NCBI GenBank assembly: GCA_003242205.1
Contig: QGUR01000098.1
Location: forward strand, 1 to 14,300
Direction of reading: 5' to 3'
Origin: Chloroflexota bacterium
Lineage (GTDB): Bacteria > Chloroflexota > Anaerolineae > Aggregatilineales > Phototrophicaceae
DNA length: 14,300 nucleotides
Part shown: positions 7,140 through 13,166 of the stretch, piece by piece
How positions within the stretch are numbered: the stretch's first letter is position 1
Layout: the number at the start of each line of letters is the position of its first letter
The notes under the pieces: model-generated
Told to the model about the DNA's origin: nothing
What the model saw: only the letters and a program-made list of their open reading frames with translations
The model's database searches: none
Program-made: the position numbers and the translations under genes

Positions 7140-7559
7140 TTAATAGCTGCTGCAGCCACCACAGGCGCTGCCGCCGGCGTCGCTGCTGCCGGTGCGGAAC
7201 GAGTGCCCACAGCCGCAGGTCGAAACCGCGTTCGGATTGTCGATGCGGAAGCCGCCGCCCATCAGGCTATCGACATAATCGATCGTCGAACCCTTGAGGT
7301 ACATCAGGCTTGTAGGGTCGATCAGCAGGCGAACGCCGTCTTCTTCGACCACACAGTCGAACTCGCGTGGCTGCTCTTCAAAGGCCATACCATATTGCAT
7401 ACCAGAGCACCCACCGCCCGAAACGAACACCCGAAGCGCATGGTTAGGAATGTTGCGCTGCTGCAACAGGTTTTTGATCACCTCAATCGCAGCCGGCGTG
7501 ACCGACAGGACCGGGTCAACCTGGACATTATTCGTATGGATCTGTTCATTTACAGCCAT
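7140..7559 (-). CDS. erpA: A-type iron-sulfur carrier (ErpA/IscA/SufA family)
   Basis: A 139-residue A-type carrier (HesB/IscA fold) that holds and delivers Fe-S clusters to target apoproteins in the cytoplasm. The three family cysteines are present: C51 in SGGGCSGMQYG, and C115 and C117 in STCGCGHSF. There are flanking conserved blocks (LTPAAIEVIKNLL-like start, LLIDPTSLMYLKGSTIDYVDSLMGGGFRIDNPNA). Unlike minimal members it has a Gly/Ser tail ending ACGGCSSY with an added CxxC (C133, C136) and an extra C69. The ATG at 7559 has GAGGAG 11 nt upstream, with a competing five-codon frame in between. It lies 110 bases downstream of the SufR-like gene on the same strand but has its own strong promoter and probable operator (7604-7648). 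The family is certain; the choice between ErpA, IscA and SufA is provisional. Confidence 0.9.
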   Translation of the reverse strand: MAVNEQIHTNNVQVDPVLSVTPAAIEVIKNLLQQRNIPNHALRVFVSGGGCSGMQYGMAFEEQPREFDCVVEEDGVRLLIDPTSLMYLKGSTIDYVDSLMGGGFRIDNPNAVSTCGCGHSFRTGSSDAGGSACGGCSSY

Positions 7560-7567
7560 GAAGACAT
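7550..7567 (-). other. Five-codon frame overlapping the Fe-S carrier start (MSSWL)
   Basis: On the minus strand, ATG TCT TCA TGG CTG TAA begins 6 nt or less after the strong site GAGGAGAA, a better position than that of the carrier ATG, which lies inside this short frame in another phase. If translated it could compete with or feed re-initiation at the carrier start. It may simply be chance. Confidence 0.25.
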
Positions 7568-7603
7568 GTTCTCCTCAACCACGCGGTTCCTGATTTTCAC
7601 GCT

Positions 7604-7632
7604 ATTGTAACATGGTGGTATGCAAGCGTCAA
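7604..7632 (-). promoter_or_regulatory. Sigma-70-type promoter of the Fe-S carrier gene
   Basis: Read on the minus strand: TTGACG (7632-7627), a 17-base spacer and TACAAT (7609-7604). Each hexamer has five of six consensus bases at ideal spacing. The predicted start near 7597 gives a 5' leader of about 38 bases. An inverted repeat is centred on the -35 box. Confidence 0.75.
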
Positions 7633-7648
7633 TTTGTGTGACCACCAT
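7612..7648. promoter_or_regulatory. Inverted repeat centred on the -35 box, probable operator
   Basis: ATGGTGGT (7612-7619) and ACCACCAT (7641-7648) are exact 8-bp inverted arms 21 bases apart, with their centre (7630) at the middle of the TTGACG -35 box. A dimeric repressor bound here would block RNA polymerase. The SufR-like protein encoded just upstream is the obvious candidate regulator; this is inference from position. Confidence 0.55.
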
Positions 7649-7668
7649 CATAGAAAAGAAAAACGACG

Positions 7669-8304
7669 TTATTGCCCGTTCAACGGAATGAGGTAAGAGC
7701 ACGACGCGTCGCCAGCGCTGACACGGCTGACGCGGCGCGGCACCACGCCCAGCAGCATGGCGATCAGTCGCATGTCCATGTCGCACAGCAGGCTGTCGCT
7801 GTTGACATTCAACTGGTGATACGGGCAATTGTGCGTATGCAGCAGGTAGCCATCTTCGGTTTCCTGCCAGCTTGCATGGTATCCATGATCGTTCAGATAT
7901 TGCACGACCAGATCGAGCCGTTCGGCGGGCGGCAGGTCGGGAATGCTTGCGTCCTGCGCCATATCTGCTGCCACGCCTTCGAGAATGACATTGACGCCTT
8001 CGGGAGGCAATCGTCGGCTAAGCTCGTTCATAAGGCTGGCCGCCAGCCGCTGATAGTTGTTTGGGAATACCTGGTGCGCCTTTTCCGTCAGCGAGTACAT
8101 ATGCTGCGGGCGGCCGGGCGTCGTTCTCCGGCGCAGTTCAGGGGTTGTGATGAGGTCTGCTTCCTGAAGCCGAGTCAGGTGATGGCGAACGGTAACCGCC
8201 GTGATTTGTCCGCGCCGCTTCTGCAATTCGCCAACGATGTCATCGACGGTTGCATGTCCTCGTTCGCGCAGGATTTCGAGGATGAGACGTCGCGTCTCTT
8301 GCAT
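7669..8304 (-). CDS. sufR: SufR-like Fe-S-sensing winged-helix transcriptional regulator
   Basis: A 211-residue DNA-binding regulator. Residues 1-75 form a winged helix (MQETRRLILEILRERGHATV, then TAVTVRHHLTRLQEADLI and a PGRPQHMYSLTEKA wing). The C-terminal half carries three cysteines in the SufR arrangement: C160 (HNCPYHQL), C174 (LLCDMD) and C202 (ASCSYLIP). The spacings C-x13-C-x27-C match the pattern I know for actinobacterial SufR repressors; the fourth Cys of cyanobacterial SufR, about halfway between C174 and C202, is absent. Such proteins bind a [4Fe-4S] or [2Fe-2S] cluster and repress Fe-S assembly genes when it is present. The gene for an A-type Fe-S carrier lies directly downstream on the same strand, which supports this role. 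ATG 8304 is preceded by a GAGGAACAGG ribosome site and a good promoter at 8349-8377. A related DeoR/ArsR-type regulator with another signal is the main alternative. Confidence 0.8.
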   Translation of the reverse strand: MQETRRLILEILRERGHATVDDIVGELQKRRGQITAVTVRHHLTRLQEADLITTPELRRRTTPGRPQHMYSLTEKAHQVFPNNYQRLAASLMNELSRRLPPEGVNVILEGVAADMAQDASIPDLPPAERLDLVVQYLNDHGYHASWQETEDGYLLHTHNCPYHQLNVNSDSLLCDMDMRLIAMLLGVVPRRVSRVSAGDASCSYLIPLNGQ

Positions 8305-8348
8305 CGAACCTGTTCCTCAAACAATTTTTATCGTGATCATTAGAAAAA

Positions 8349-8377
8349 AGTTTATCATTCTCGCGCCGTCTCGTCAA
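8349..8377 (-). promoter_or_regulatory. Sigma-70-type promoter of the SufR-like gene
   Basis: On the minus strand: TTGACG (8377-8372), a 17-base spacer and TAAACT (8354-8349). The leader to ATG 8304 is about 38 bases, the same as in the Fe-S carrier promoter. The bases just before the -35 (CACAAA) are also identical, making a shared CACAAATTGACG. It points away from the pheA promoter. Confidence 0.7.
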
Positions 8378-8399
8378 TTTGTGCCCTTTGCGCGGCTGA

Positions 8400-8428
8400 T
8401 TGACGGTCGCAGACGTGTATGTTACGAT
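8400..8428 (+). promoter_or_regulatory. Sigma-70-type promoter of pheA
   Basis: TTGACG (8400-8405), a 17-base spacer and TACGAT (8423-8428). The predicted start near 8435 is about 27 bases ahead of the TTG start of pheA. It is arranged back to back with the SufR-like gene promoter, with 22 bases between the two -35 boxes. Confidence 0.7.
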
Positions 8429-8461
8429 CCTGTGCATTCCACGTCACCAGGAGCAGAGTAG

Positions 8462-9298
8462 TTGCGCGATATTGTCGCCTTTCAGGGAATACACGGCGCG
8501 TATTCCGAACAATCGATTCGCCAGCATTTCGGCGATACGGTTGATGTGCTGCCATGCCCCAAGCTCAGCGATCTGTTCGAGGCGCTGCAAACCCAGCGGG
8601 CGCGGTATGGCATGTTGCCGGTAGAGAATGCGCTGGCTGGCGCAGTCAGCCAGGCGTACGAACTGTTGATGGATTCGGACCTTCGCATTCAGGCTGAGGT
8701 CGTGCTGCACGTCCACCATGCGCTGCTGGCGCCCGCCGGCACCAAACTTGAGGATTTGCGGTTTGTGCGGTCACATCCACAGGCGCTGGCGCAGTGCGAG
8801 CAGTTCCTGCGCCGGCACGGGCTGGAACCTGTCCCCTGGTATGATACGGCCGGTTCGGCGTACGATCTGGCGCAGGACTGCGCGCCGCAGACGGGCGCGC
8901 TGGCCAGCGAACTGGCCGCGGAATTATACGGTCTGGAAGTGCTGGCGCGGCAGATAGAGGACGTGCCGTTCAATTTCACGCGCTTCTTCGTTGTTGGCCA
9001 CGACGACCCGCCGCGCGGGGAATATAACAAGACGTCGATTGTGTTCGCGACGCGTAACCGGCCTGCCGCGTTGTATGACTGTCTGGGTGTGTTTGCGGAG
9101 CGTGGTCTGAATGTCACGAAGATCGAATCGCGCCCGCGACGTAATCGGCCCTGGGAACCGATCTTTTTCCTCGACTTCGAAGGCCACTGGCAGGAGCCGA
9201 ACACCCAGGAAGCGCTGGCCCGGTTGCTGCAACGGGCATCGTTTGTCAAAATGCTGGGTTCGTATCCAGCGGTGAAGACTCAGCTCGTCGGCATTTAA
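8462..9298 (+). CDS. pheA: Prephenate dehydratase (PDT domain plus ACT domain)
   Basis: Converts prephenate to phenylpyruvate, the committed step to phenylalanine. The 278-residue length is typical of a stand-alone enzyme without chorismate mutase. The N-terminal PDT domain (about 3-180) begins VAFQGIHGAYSEQSIR and has GMLPVENALAGAV, the substrate-binding SHPQALAQC, and the catalytic NFTRFFVVG with T173-R174-F175. The C-terminal ACT domain (about 190-270) carries the phenylalanine-binding ESRP motif (222-225), so feedback inhibition by Phe is likely. The start is TTG at 8462, 8 nt after AGGAG (8449-8453); no upstream start fits better. It has its own promoter at 8400-8428, and a hairpin followed by five Ts lies beyond the stop. 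The asd gene follows 88 bases later. Identification is secure. Confidence 0.95.
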   Translation: MRDIVAFQGIHGAYSEQSIRQHFGDTVDVLPCPKLSDLFEALQTQRARYGMLPVENALAGAVSQAYELLMDSDLRIQAEVVLHVHHALLAPAGTKLEDLRFVRSHPQALAQCEQFLRRHGLEPVPWYDTAGSAYDLAQDCAPQTGALASELAAELYGLEVLARQIEDVPFNFTRFFVVGHDDPPRGEYNKTSIVFATRNRPAALYDCLGVFAERGLNVTKIESRPRRNRPWEPIFFLDFEGHWQEPNTQEALARLLQRASFVKMLGSYPAVKTQLVGI

Positions 9299-9325
9299 CC
9301 ATCTGTGCGGTGGTCAATCAATTGT

Positions 9326-9357
9326 CTGCGCTCTGGCAAGAGCAGGCAGGCGTTTTT
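9326..9357 (+). terminator. Probable intrinsic terminator after pheA
   Basis: CTGC-GCTCT (9326-9334) pairs with AGAGC (9339-9343) and GCAG (9346-9349) around a GGCA loop with a two-base bulge. GCG and then TTTTT (9353-9357) follow. The bulge weakens the stem, so termination may be partial and asd may be reached by read-through. I see no convincing separate promoter for asd in this gap. Confidence 0.45.
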
Positions 9358-9386
9358 ATGTAGCAGGCATAAAACGAGGACGCACT

Positions 9387-10469
9387 ATGCAGAAACTAGA
9401 CGTCGCAGTTCTGGGCGCTACGGGCGCTGTCGGCCAGCGATTTGTGCAACTGCTGGAAAACCATCCCTGGTTTCGCGTCGCTGAGGTCAATGGCTCCGAG
9501 CGGAGCGCCGGGCGTCCTTACGGCGAAGCCGTGCGCTGGGTGCTCGATGGCTCGCCGCCCGACTCGGTCGCCGGGCTTACGGTCAAACCGCTCGATGCTA
9601 CCTTTGACTCGCCGCTGATTTTTTCGGCCCTGCCAAAGGAAGCCGCCGACAAGCGCGAAGTCGAGCTGGCGGCGGAGGGGCATGTGGTGTGCACCAATGC
9701 TTCCGTGAACCGGATGGTCGAAGATGTGCCGCTGCTTCTGCCCGAAGTCAACGCCGAGCATGTGCGCCTGATTGACGTGCAGCGCCGCAAGCGCGGATGG
9801 ACGACCGGCGCGCTGGTCGCCAATTCCAATTGCACCGCCATGCCGGTAGTCATGGCTCTTGCGCCGCTGCGCGATTTCGGCATCTCCCGGCTGCTGATTG
9901 TGAGTCATCAGGCGATCAGTGGGGCGGGGTATCCCGGCGTGGCATCGCTCGATATTACAGATAACGTCATTCCCTATGTCAGTGGTGATGAGGATAAGCT
10001 GGAAACCGAAACCCTGCGTATGCTTGGCCGGCTGGAAGGCGAACGCGTCGAATGGCTGGATGCGGTGGTCAGCGCGTCGTGCAATCGCGTTCCGGTGACC
10101 GACGGGCATCTGGTCAATGTTTCGGTGGCTCTTGAGGCGCGTCCCGAACTGGACGAGATCATCGAACGCTGGACGAATATGCCAGGGCTGACGCATCTTC
10201 CCAGCGCGCCAGAACGACCCTTGCAATATCTGCCGCAGATTGATCGACCGCAGCCACGGCGCGACCGCAACGCCGGCAAGGGCATGACGACCTCTATTGG
10301 CCGCCTGCGTCGCTGCCCCATTCTGGGCTTCAAGTTTGTGGCGTTGTCGCACAATACCATTCGCGGCGCGGCGGGTGGTTCCATTCTCAACGCCGAATTG
10401 CTGGCGGCTGAAGGATATATCCCGTCCTTCCAGCCGGTCGTGGCGCAGGCAGCGCCGACAGGGAAGTAG
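9387..10469 (+). CDS. asd: Aspartate-semialdehyde dehydrogenase, archaeal/fungal type
   Basis: Reduces L-4-aspartyl phosphate to aspartate 4-semialdehyde with NADPH, the branch point to lysine/diaminopimelate, threonine and methionine. The 360-residue length fits the family. The N-terminal Rossmann motif VLGATGAVGQRFVQLL (8-23) binds the cofactor. The catalytic cysteine is C149 in NSNCTAMP, and the acid-base histidine is H241 in SCNRVPVTDGH. SHQAISGAGYPG and AGKGMTTSIGRLR (phosphate-binding Arg) are also conserved. The sequence style (ENHPWFRV near the N-terminus, NSNCT, GYPGV) follows the archaeal/fungal branch rather than E. coli Asd. The ATG at 9387 has a GAGG site 9-10 nt upstream. It lies between pheA and sqdB on the same strand, in a stretch of housekeeping biosynthesis genes. 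A 452-codon antisense frame over this gene is a composition artefact. Confidence 0.95.
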   Translation: MQKLDVAVLGATGAVGQRFVQLLENHPWFRVAEVNGSERSAGRPYGEAVRWVLDGSPPDSVAGLTVKPLDATFDSPLIFSALPKEAADKREVELAAEGHVVCTNASVNRMVEDVPLLLPEVNAEHVRLIDVQRRKRGWTTGALVANSNCTAMPVVMALAPLRDFGISRLLIVSHQAISGAGYPGVASLDITDNVIPYVSGDEDKLETETLRMLGRLEGERVEWLDAVVSASCNRVPVTDGHLVNVSVALEARPELDEIIERWTNMPGLTHLPSAPERPLQYLPQIDRPQPRRDRNAGKGMTTSIGRLRRCPILGFKFVALSHNTIRGAAGGSILNAELLAAEGYIPSFQPVVAQAAPTGK

Positions 10470-10565
10470 CTGCCAGAACGTTACGAAGCGCCGGCGAAAG
10501 CGAAGCCTGACCGGGCAGCCGGGGTTGTAACTGCTGATCGACGACCATGTCTCGGAGGAGACCGC

Positions 10566-11771
10566 ATGAGAGTTTTTATCGCCGGAATTGACGGTTATCT
10601 GGGCTGGCCACTGGCGCAGCATCTGACTGCGCGCGGCCATGAAGTCGCCGGAATGGACATGTTTTTGCGGCGTCAGTGGGTCGAGGAAGTGGGTGGCCAG
10701 AGCGCGATCCCCGTCTATCCCATGGAGGAGCGGCTGAAGGCGTTCGAGGAACACTTTGGTAAGCCGCTGAACTTCCGTAAAGGCGATTTACTGGACTATG
10801 CCTTTTTGAAGGAATATCTGGCCGAATTCCAACCGGATGCCATCGTTCATCTTGGCGAAATGCCGTCTGCTCCCTATTCGATGATCGATCAGGCGCATAC
10901 GGTTTACACGCAGCACAACAACGTTATCGGCAGCCTGAACATCCTGTGGGCGATGAAAGAGGTCTGCCCGGACGCGCATCTGGTGAAGCTGGGCACGATG
11001 GGGGAATATGGCACGCCCAACGTGCCGGTTCCTGAGGGGTTCTTCGAGATCGAATATCGCGGTCGTAAGGACGTGCTGCCGTTTCCGCGTCAGGCGGGCA
11101 GCTTTTACCACTGGAGCAAGGTCCACGATTCCGGCAACACGATGTTCGCTTGCCGTATCTGGGGCCTGCGCTCGACCGACATCATGCAGGGTGTGGTTTT
11201 CGGTACGCAGATCGACGCCATGGGCGACGACCCGCGCCTGCGCAGCCGCCTCGACTTCGATCAGTGTTTCGGCACAGCCGTCAATCGCTTCTGCTGCCAG
11301 GCGGTGATCGGCCACCCGCTGACGCTCTATGGCCTTGGCGGGCAAACGCGCGGTTTTCTACCCCTGCGCGACTCGATGCAGTGCCTGACGATCGCGCTTG
11401 AGAACCCGGCAGAGCCGGGCGAGTATCGTGTCTTCAATCAGTTTGAGGAATACTACACGATTGAAGAACTGGCCCTTAAAGTTCAGCAGGCGGGCGCGGA
11501 TATTGGTCTGGATGTCGAGATTCATCATTACGACAATCCGCGCAAGGAAATGGAAAAGCACTACTTCCATGCTGACCGCGAACACCTGATTAACCTCGGC
11601 TATCAGCCGACCCACGATGTTCTGGCCGAGCTTCGAATCATGCTCAATGACCTGCTGCCACACCGCGAGCGCATCCTCGCCAAGCAGGATGTGCTGGTGC
11701 CGGACATCCGCTGGGATGGTTCGCGCAGGCGTTCCACCATCATCGACGAGCAACTGTCGACGGTCTCCTGA
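10566..11771 (+). CDS. sqdB: UDP-sulfoquinovose synthase (SqdB/SQD1-like, extended SDR)
   Basis: Predicted to make UDP-sulfoquinovose from UDP-glucose and sulfite, the head-group donor for the sulfolipid SQDG. It is a 401-residue extended short-chain dehydrogenase. The NAD-binding motif is GIDGYLGWPLAQHL (7-20). The SQD1-specific segments are all recognisable: HLGEMPSAPYSM (95-106), LGTMGEYGTPN with T144 and E147, SFYHWSKVHDS with Y181 and K185 (the YxxxK pair), and STDIMQGVVFGTQ. T144/Y181/K185 fall one position from the catalytic T145/Y182/K186 of plant SQD1. ATG 10566 follows GGAGGAG by 5 nt. No SQDG synthase (SqdX/SqdD-type glycosyltransferase) is seen in the window; instead a HisD-family gene and a kinase-fold gene follow. 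A related archaeal-type UDP-SQ synthase for glycan sulfonation (Agl3-like) is an alternative role. Confidence 0.9.
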   Translation: MRVFIAGIDGYLGWPLAQHLTARGHEVAGMDMFLRRQWVEEVGGQSAIPVYPMEERLKAFEEHFGKPLNFRKGDLLDYAFLKEYLAEFQPDAIVHLGEMPSAPYSMIDQAHTVYTQHNNVIGSLNILWAMKEVCPDAHLVKLGTMGEYGTPNVPVPEGFFEIEYRGRKDVLPFPRQAGSFYHWSKVHDSGNTMFACRIWGLRSTDIMQGVVFGTQIDAMGDDPRLRSRLDFDQCFGTAVNRFCCQAVIGHPLTLYGLGGQTRGFLPLRDSMQCLTIALENPAEPGEYRVFNQFEEYYTIEELALKVQQAGADIGLDVEIHHYDNPRKEMEKHYFHADREHLINLGYQPTHDVLAELRIMLNDLLPHRERILAKQDVLVPDIRWDGSRRRSTIIDEQLSTVS

Positions 11772-11793
11772 TTCGCGCCTGATAGAGCGATCT

Positions 11794-11824
11794 AGGGCGC
11801 GAGGTAATAGGCCTCGCGCCTTTT
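11794..11824 (+). terminator. Intrinsic terminator (possible attenuator) between sqdB and the HisD-like gene
   Basis: GGCGCGAGG (11796-11804) and CCTCGCGCC (11812-11820) form a perfect 9-bp stem with a seven-base loop, followed by TTTT. It lies only 22 bases ahead of the next ATG, leaving no room for a promoter after it. A second copy of the 3' arm, TCGCGCC at 11773-11779 just after the sqdB stop, could pair with 11796-11802 instead and prevent the terminator from forming. Confidence 0.8.
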
Positions 11825-11846
11825 CCGTGTCCGAAGGAGTACGTGC

Positions 11847-13166
11847 ATGCAGTCCACCATACAGGTGATTGAGTTAAAGTCGCTTGGGCGAGAGGCGCGC
11901 GAGCGGCTGATGCGCCGGGCAGAAAAGGACATCCGCGATCTGCTGCCTCTGGCGCAGGAAGTGATCGACCGGGTGCGGGCGGAAGGCGACGCGGCGCTGG
12001 TGGAATTCGCCCGGCGCTTCGACGCCGCGGCTTTTGAAGCGTCGATGCTGAAGGCCACGCCGGAGGATTTTGAACGCGCCCGCGCCGAGGTGGAGCCGGA
12101 GGTTGTCGCGGCGATCCGGGCGGCCCACGACAATATCCGGCGTTTCCATGAAGAACAGATGCCGGAACCAATGTGGTTTGCCGAGGTTGCTCCGGGCGTG
12201 CTGGCGGGCGAAAAAGTGACGCCGGTCGCGAGCGCCGGGCTGTACGTGCCGCGCGGCAAGGGTTCGTTCCCTTCGGTGATGCTGATGCTAACAACGCCGG
12301 CGCTGGTAGCTGGCGTGCCGCGCGTGGTGGTCGCCACACCACCTGCGCCAGACGGGCGTGCCGATGCGGCCTCGCTGGTCGCGGCTGAAATCGCCGGCGT
12401 CCGTGAAGTCTACGTCGTTGGGGGCATTCAGGCGATGGCTGCGTTGGCCTTCGGCACCGAGACGATTCCCAGAGTCGACAAGATCATCGGGCCGGGCAGC
12501 AGCTATGTGTCGGCGGCCAAGCGTCTGTTGTATGGCGTGGTCGATGTCGGCCTGCCTGCCGGGCCGAGCGAGTCGATCATCCTGACGGACGAACATGCCG
12601 ACCCGCGCCTGGCTGCGCTCGATCTGCTGGTCGAAGCAGAGCACGGGCCGGATTCTGCGGCGCTGCTGGTGACGCACAGCCGTGCGCTGGCCAATCAGGT
12701 GCTGGATGTCCTGCCCGGCTATATCGCCGAATTGCCGGAATTGCGGCGTCAGTTCGTCGAAACCGTGCTTTCAAATTACGGCGGCGTGGTGCTGACCGAT
12801 AGCCTTGAGGAGTCGATTGCTTTCGTCAACGACTACGCGCCGGAGCATCTGGAAGTGCTTACCGCCGATCCGTTCGTCACGCTGCAGAAACTCCGCAATG
12901 CCGGTGAAATCCTGCTCGGCCCGCTGACGCCCATTCCGACGGCCAATTACTGCCTCGGCGTCAATGCCATTTTGCCGACCGGCGGATTCGCTCGCAGTTT
13001 TTCGTCGGTGAGTGTGCATGACTTCATCAAGCGGTCGGGCGTGGCCTATCTGTCGCGTGAAGGCTATGGCAGCTTGCAGGGCGTCGCGGCGACGCTGGCC
13101 GATTATGAAGGCTTCCCGGCACATGCGATGGCACTTCGCAAGCGCAATGAAATCATCGGCCTATGA
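11847..13166 (+). CDS. hisD: Histidinol dehydrogenase family protein with altered zinc site
   Basis: A 439-residue protein covering the whole histidinol dehydrogenase fold. HisD oxidises L-histidinol to histidine with two NAD in the last step of histidine synthesis. Clear family blocks include VPRGKGSFPSVMLM (134-147), IIGPGSSYVSAAKRLL (213-228), LPAGPSESIIL (236-246), VEAEHGPDS (262-270), NDYAPEHLEVLT (328-339, catalytic E333-H334) and LPTGGFARSFSSVSVHDF (376-393). By alignment to E. coli HisD, H266 and H426 keep two zinc ligands (H262, H419). However, Q259 is E263, D360 is N367 (in TANYCLGVNAILPT) and substrate-contacting H367 is A374. It may therefore be a paralogue with another alcohol substrate; the symbol is provisional. 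ATG 11847 has AAGGAG 8-9 nt upstream. A terminator lies just before it, and its stop overlaps the next gene's ATG in ATGA. Confidence 0.85.
   Translation: MQSTIQVIELKSLGREARERLMRRAEKDIRDLLPLAQEVIDRVRAEGDAALVEFARRFDAAAFEASMLKATPEDFERARAEVEPEVVAAIRAAHDNIRRFHEEQMPEPMWFAEVAPGVLAGEKVTPVASAGLYVPRGKGSFPSVMLMLTTPALVAGVPRVVVATPPAPDGRADAASLVAAEIAGVREVYVVGGIQAMAALAFGTETIPRVDKIIGPGSSYVSAAKRLLYGVVDVGLPAGPSESIILTDEHADPRLAALDLLVEAEHGPDSAALLVTHSRALANQVLDVLPGYIAELPELRRQFVETVLSNYGGVVLTDSLEESIAFVNDYAPEHLEVLTADPFVTLQKLRNAGEILLGPLTPIPTANYCLGVNAILPTGGFARSFSSVSVHDFIKRSGVAYLSREGYGSLQGVAATLADYEGFPAHAMALRKRNEIIGL

Noticed and set aside
7672..8343. A 223-codon frame on the + strand opposite the SufR-like gene.
   Set aside because: The minus-strand protein has a winged helix and the three-cysteine pattern plus promoter and ribosome site; the + frame has none of these.
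9396..10754. A 452-codon open frame on the minus strand across asd and the start of sqdB.
   Set aside because: It is antisense to two clearly identified enzymes, has no domain or sensible composition, and long antisense frames are expected in GC-rich genes with this codon use.
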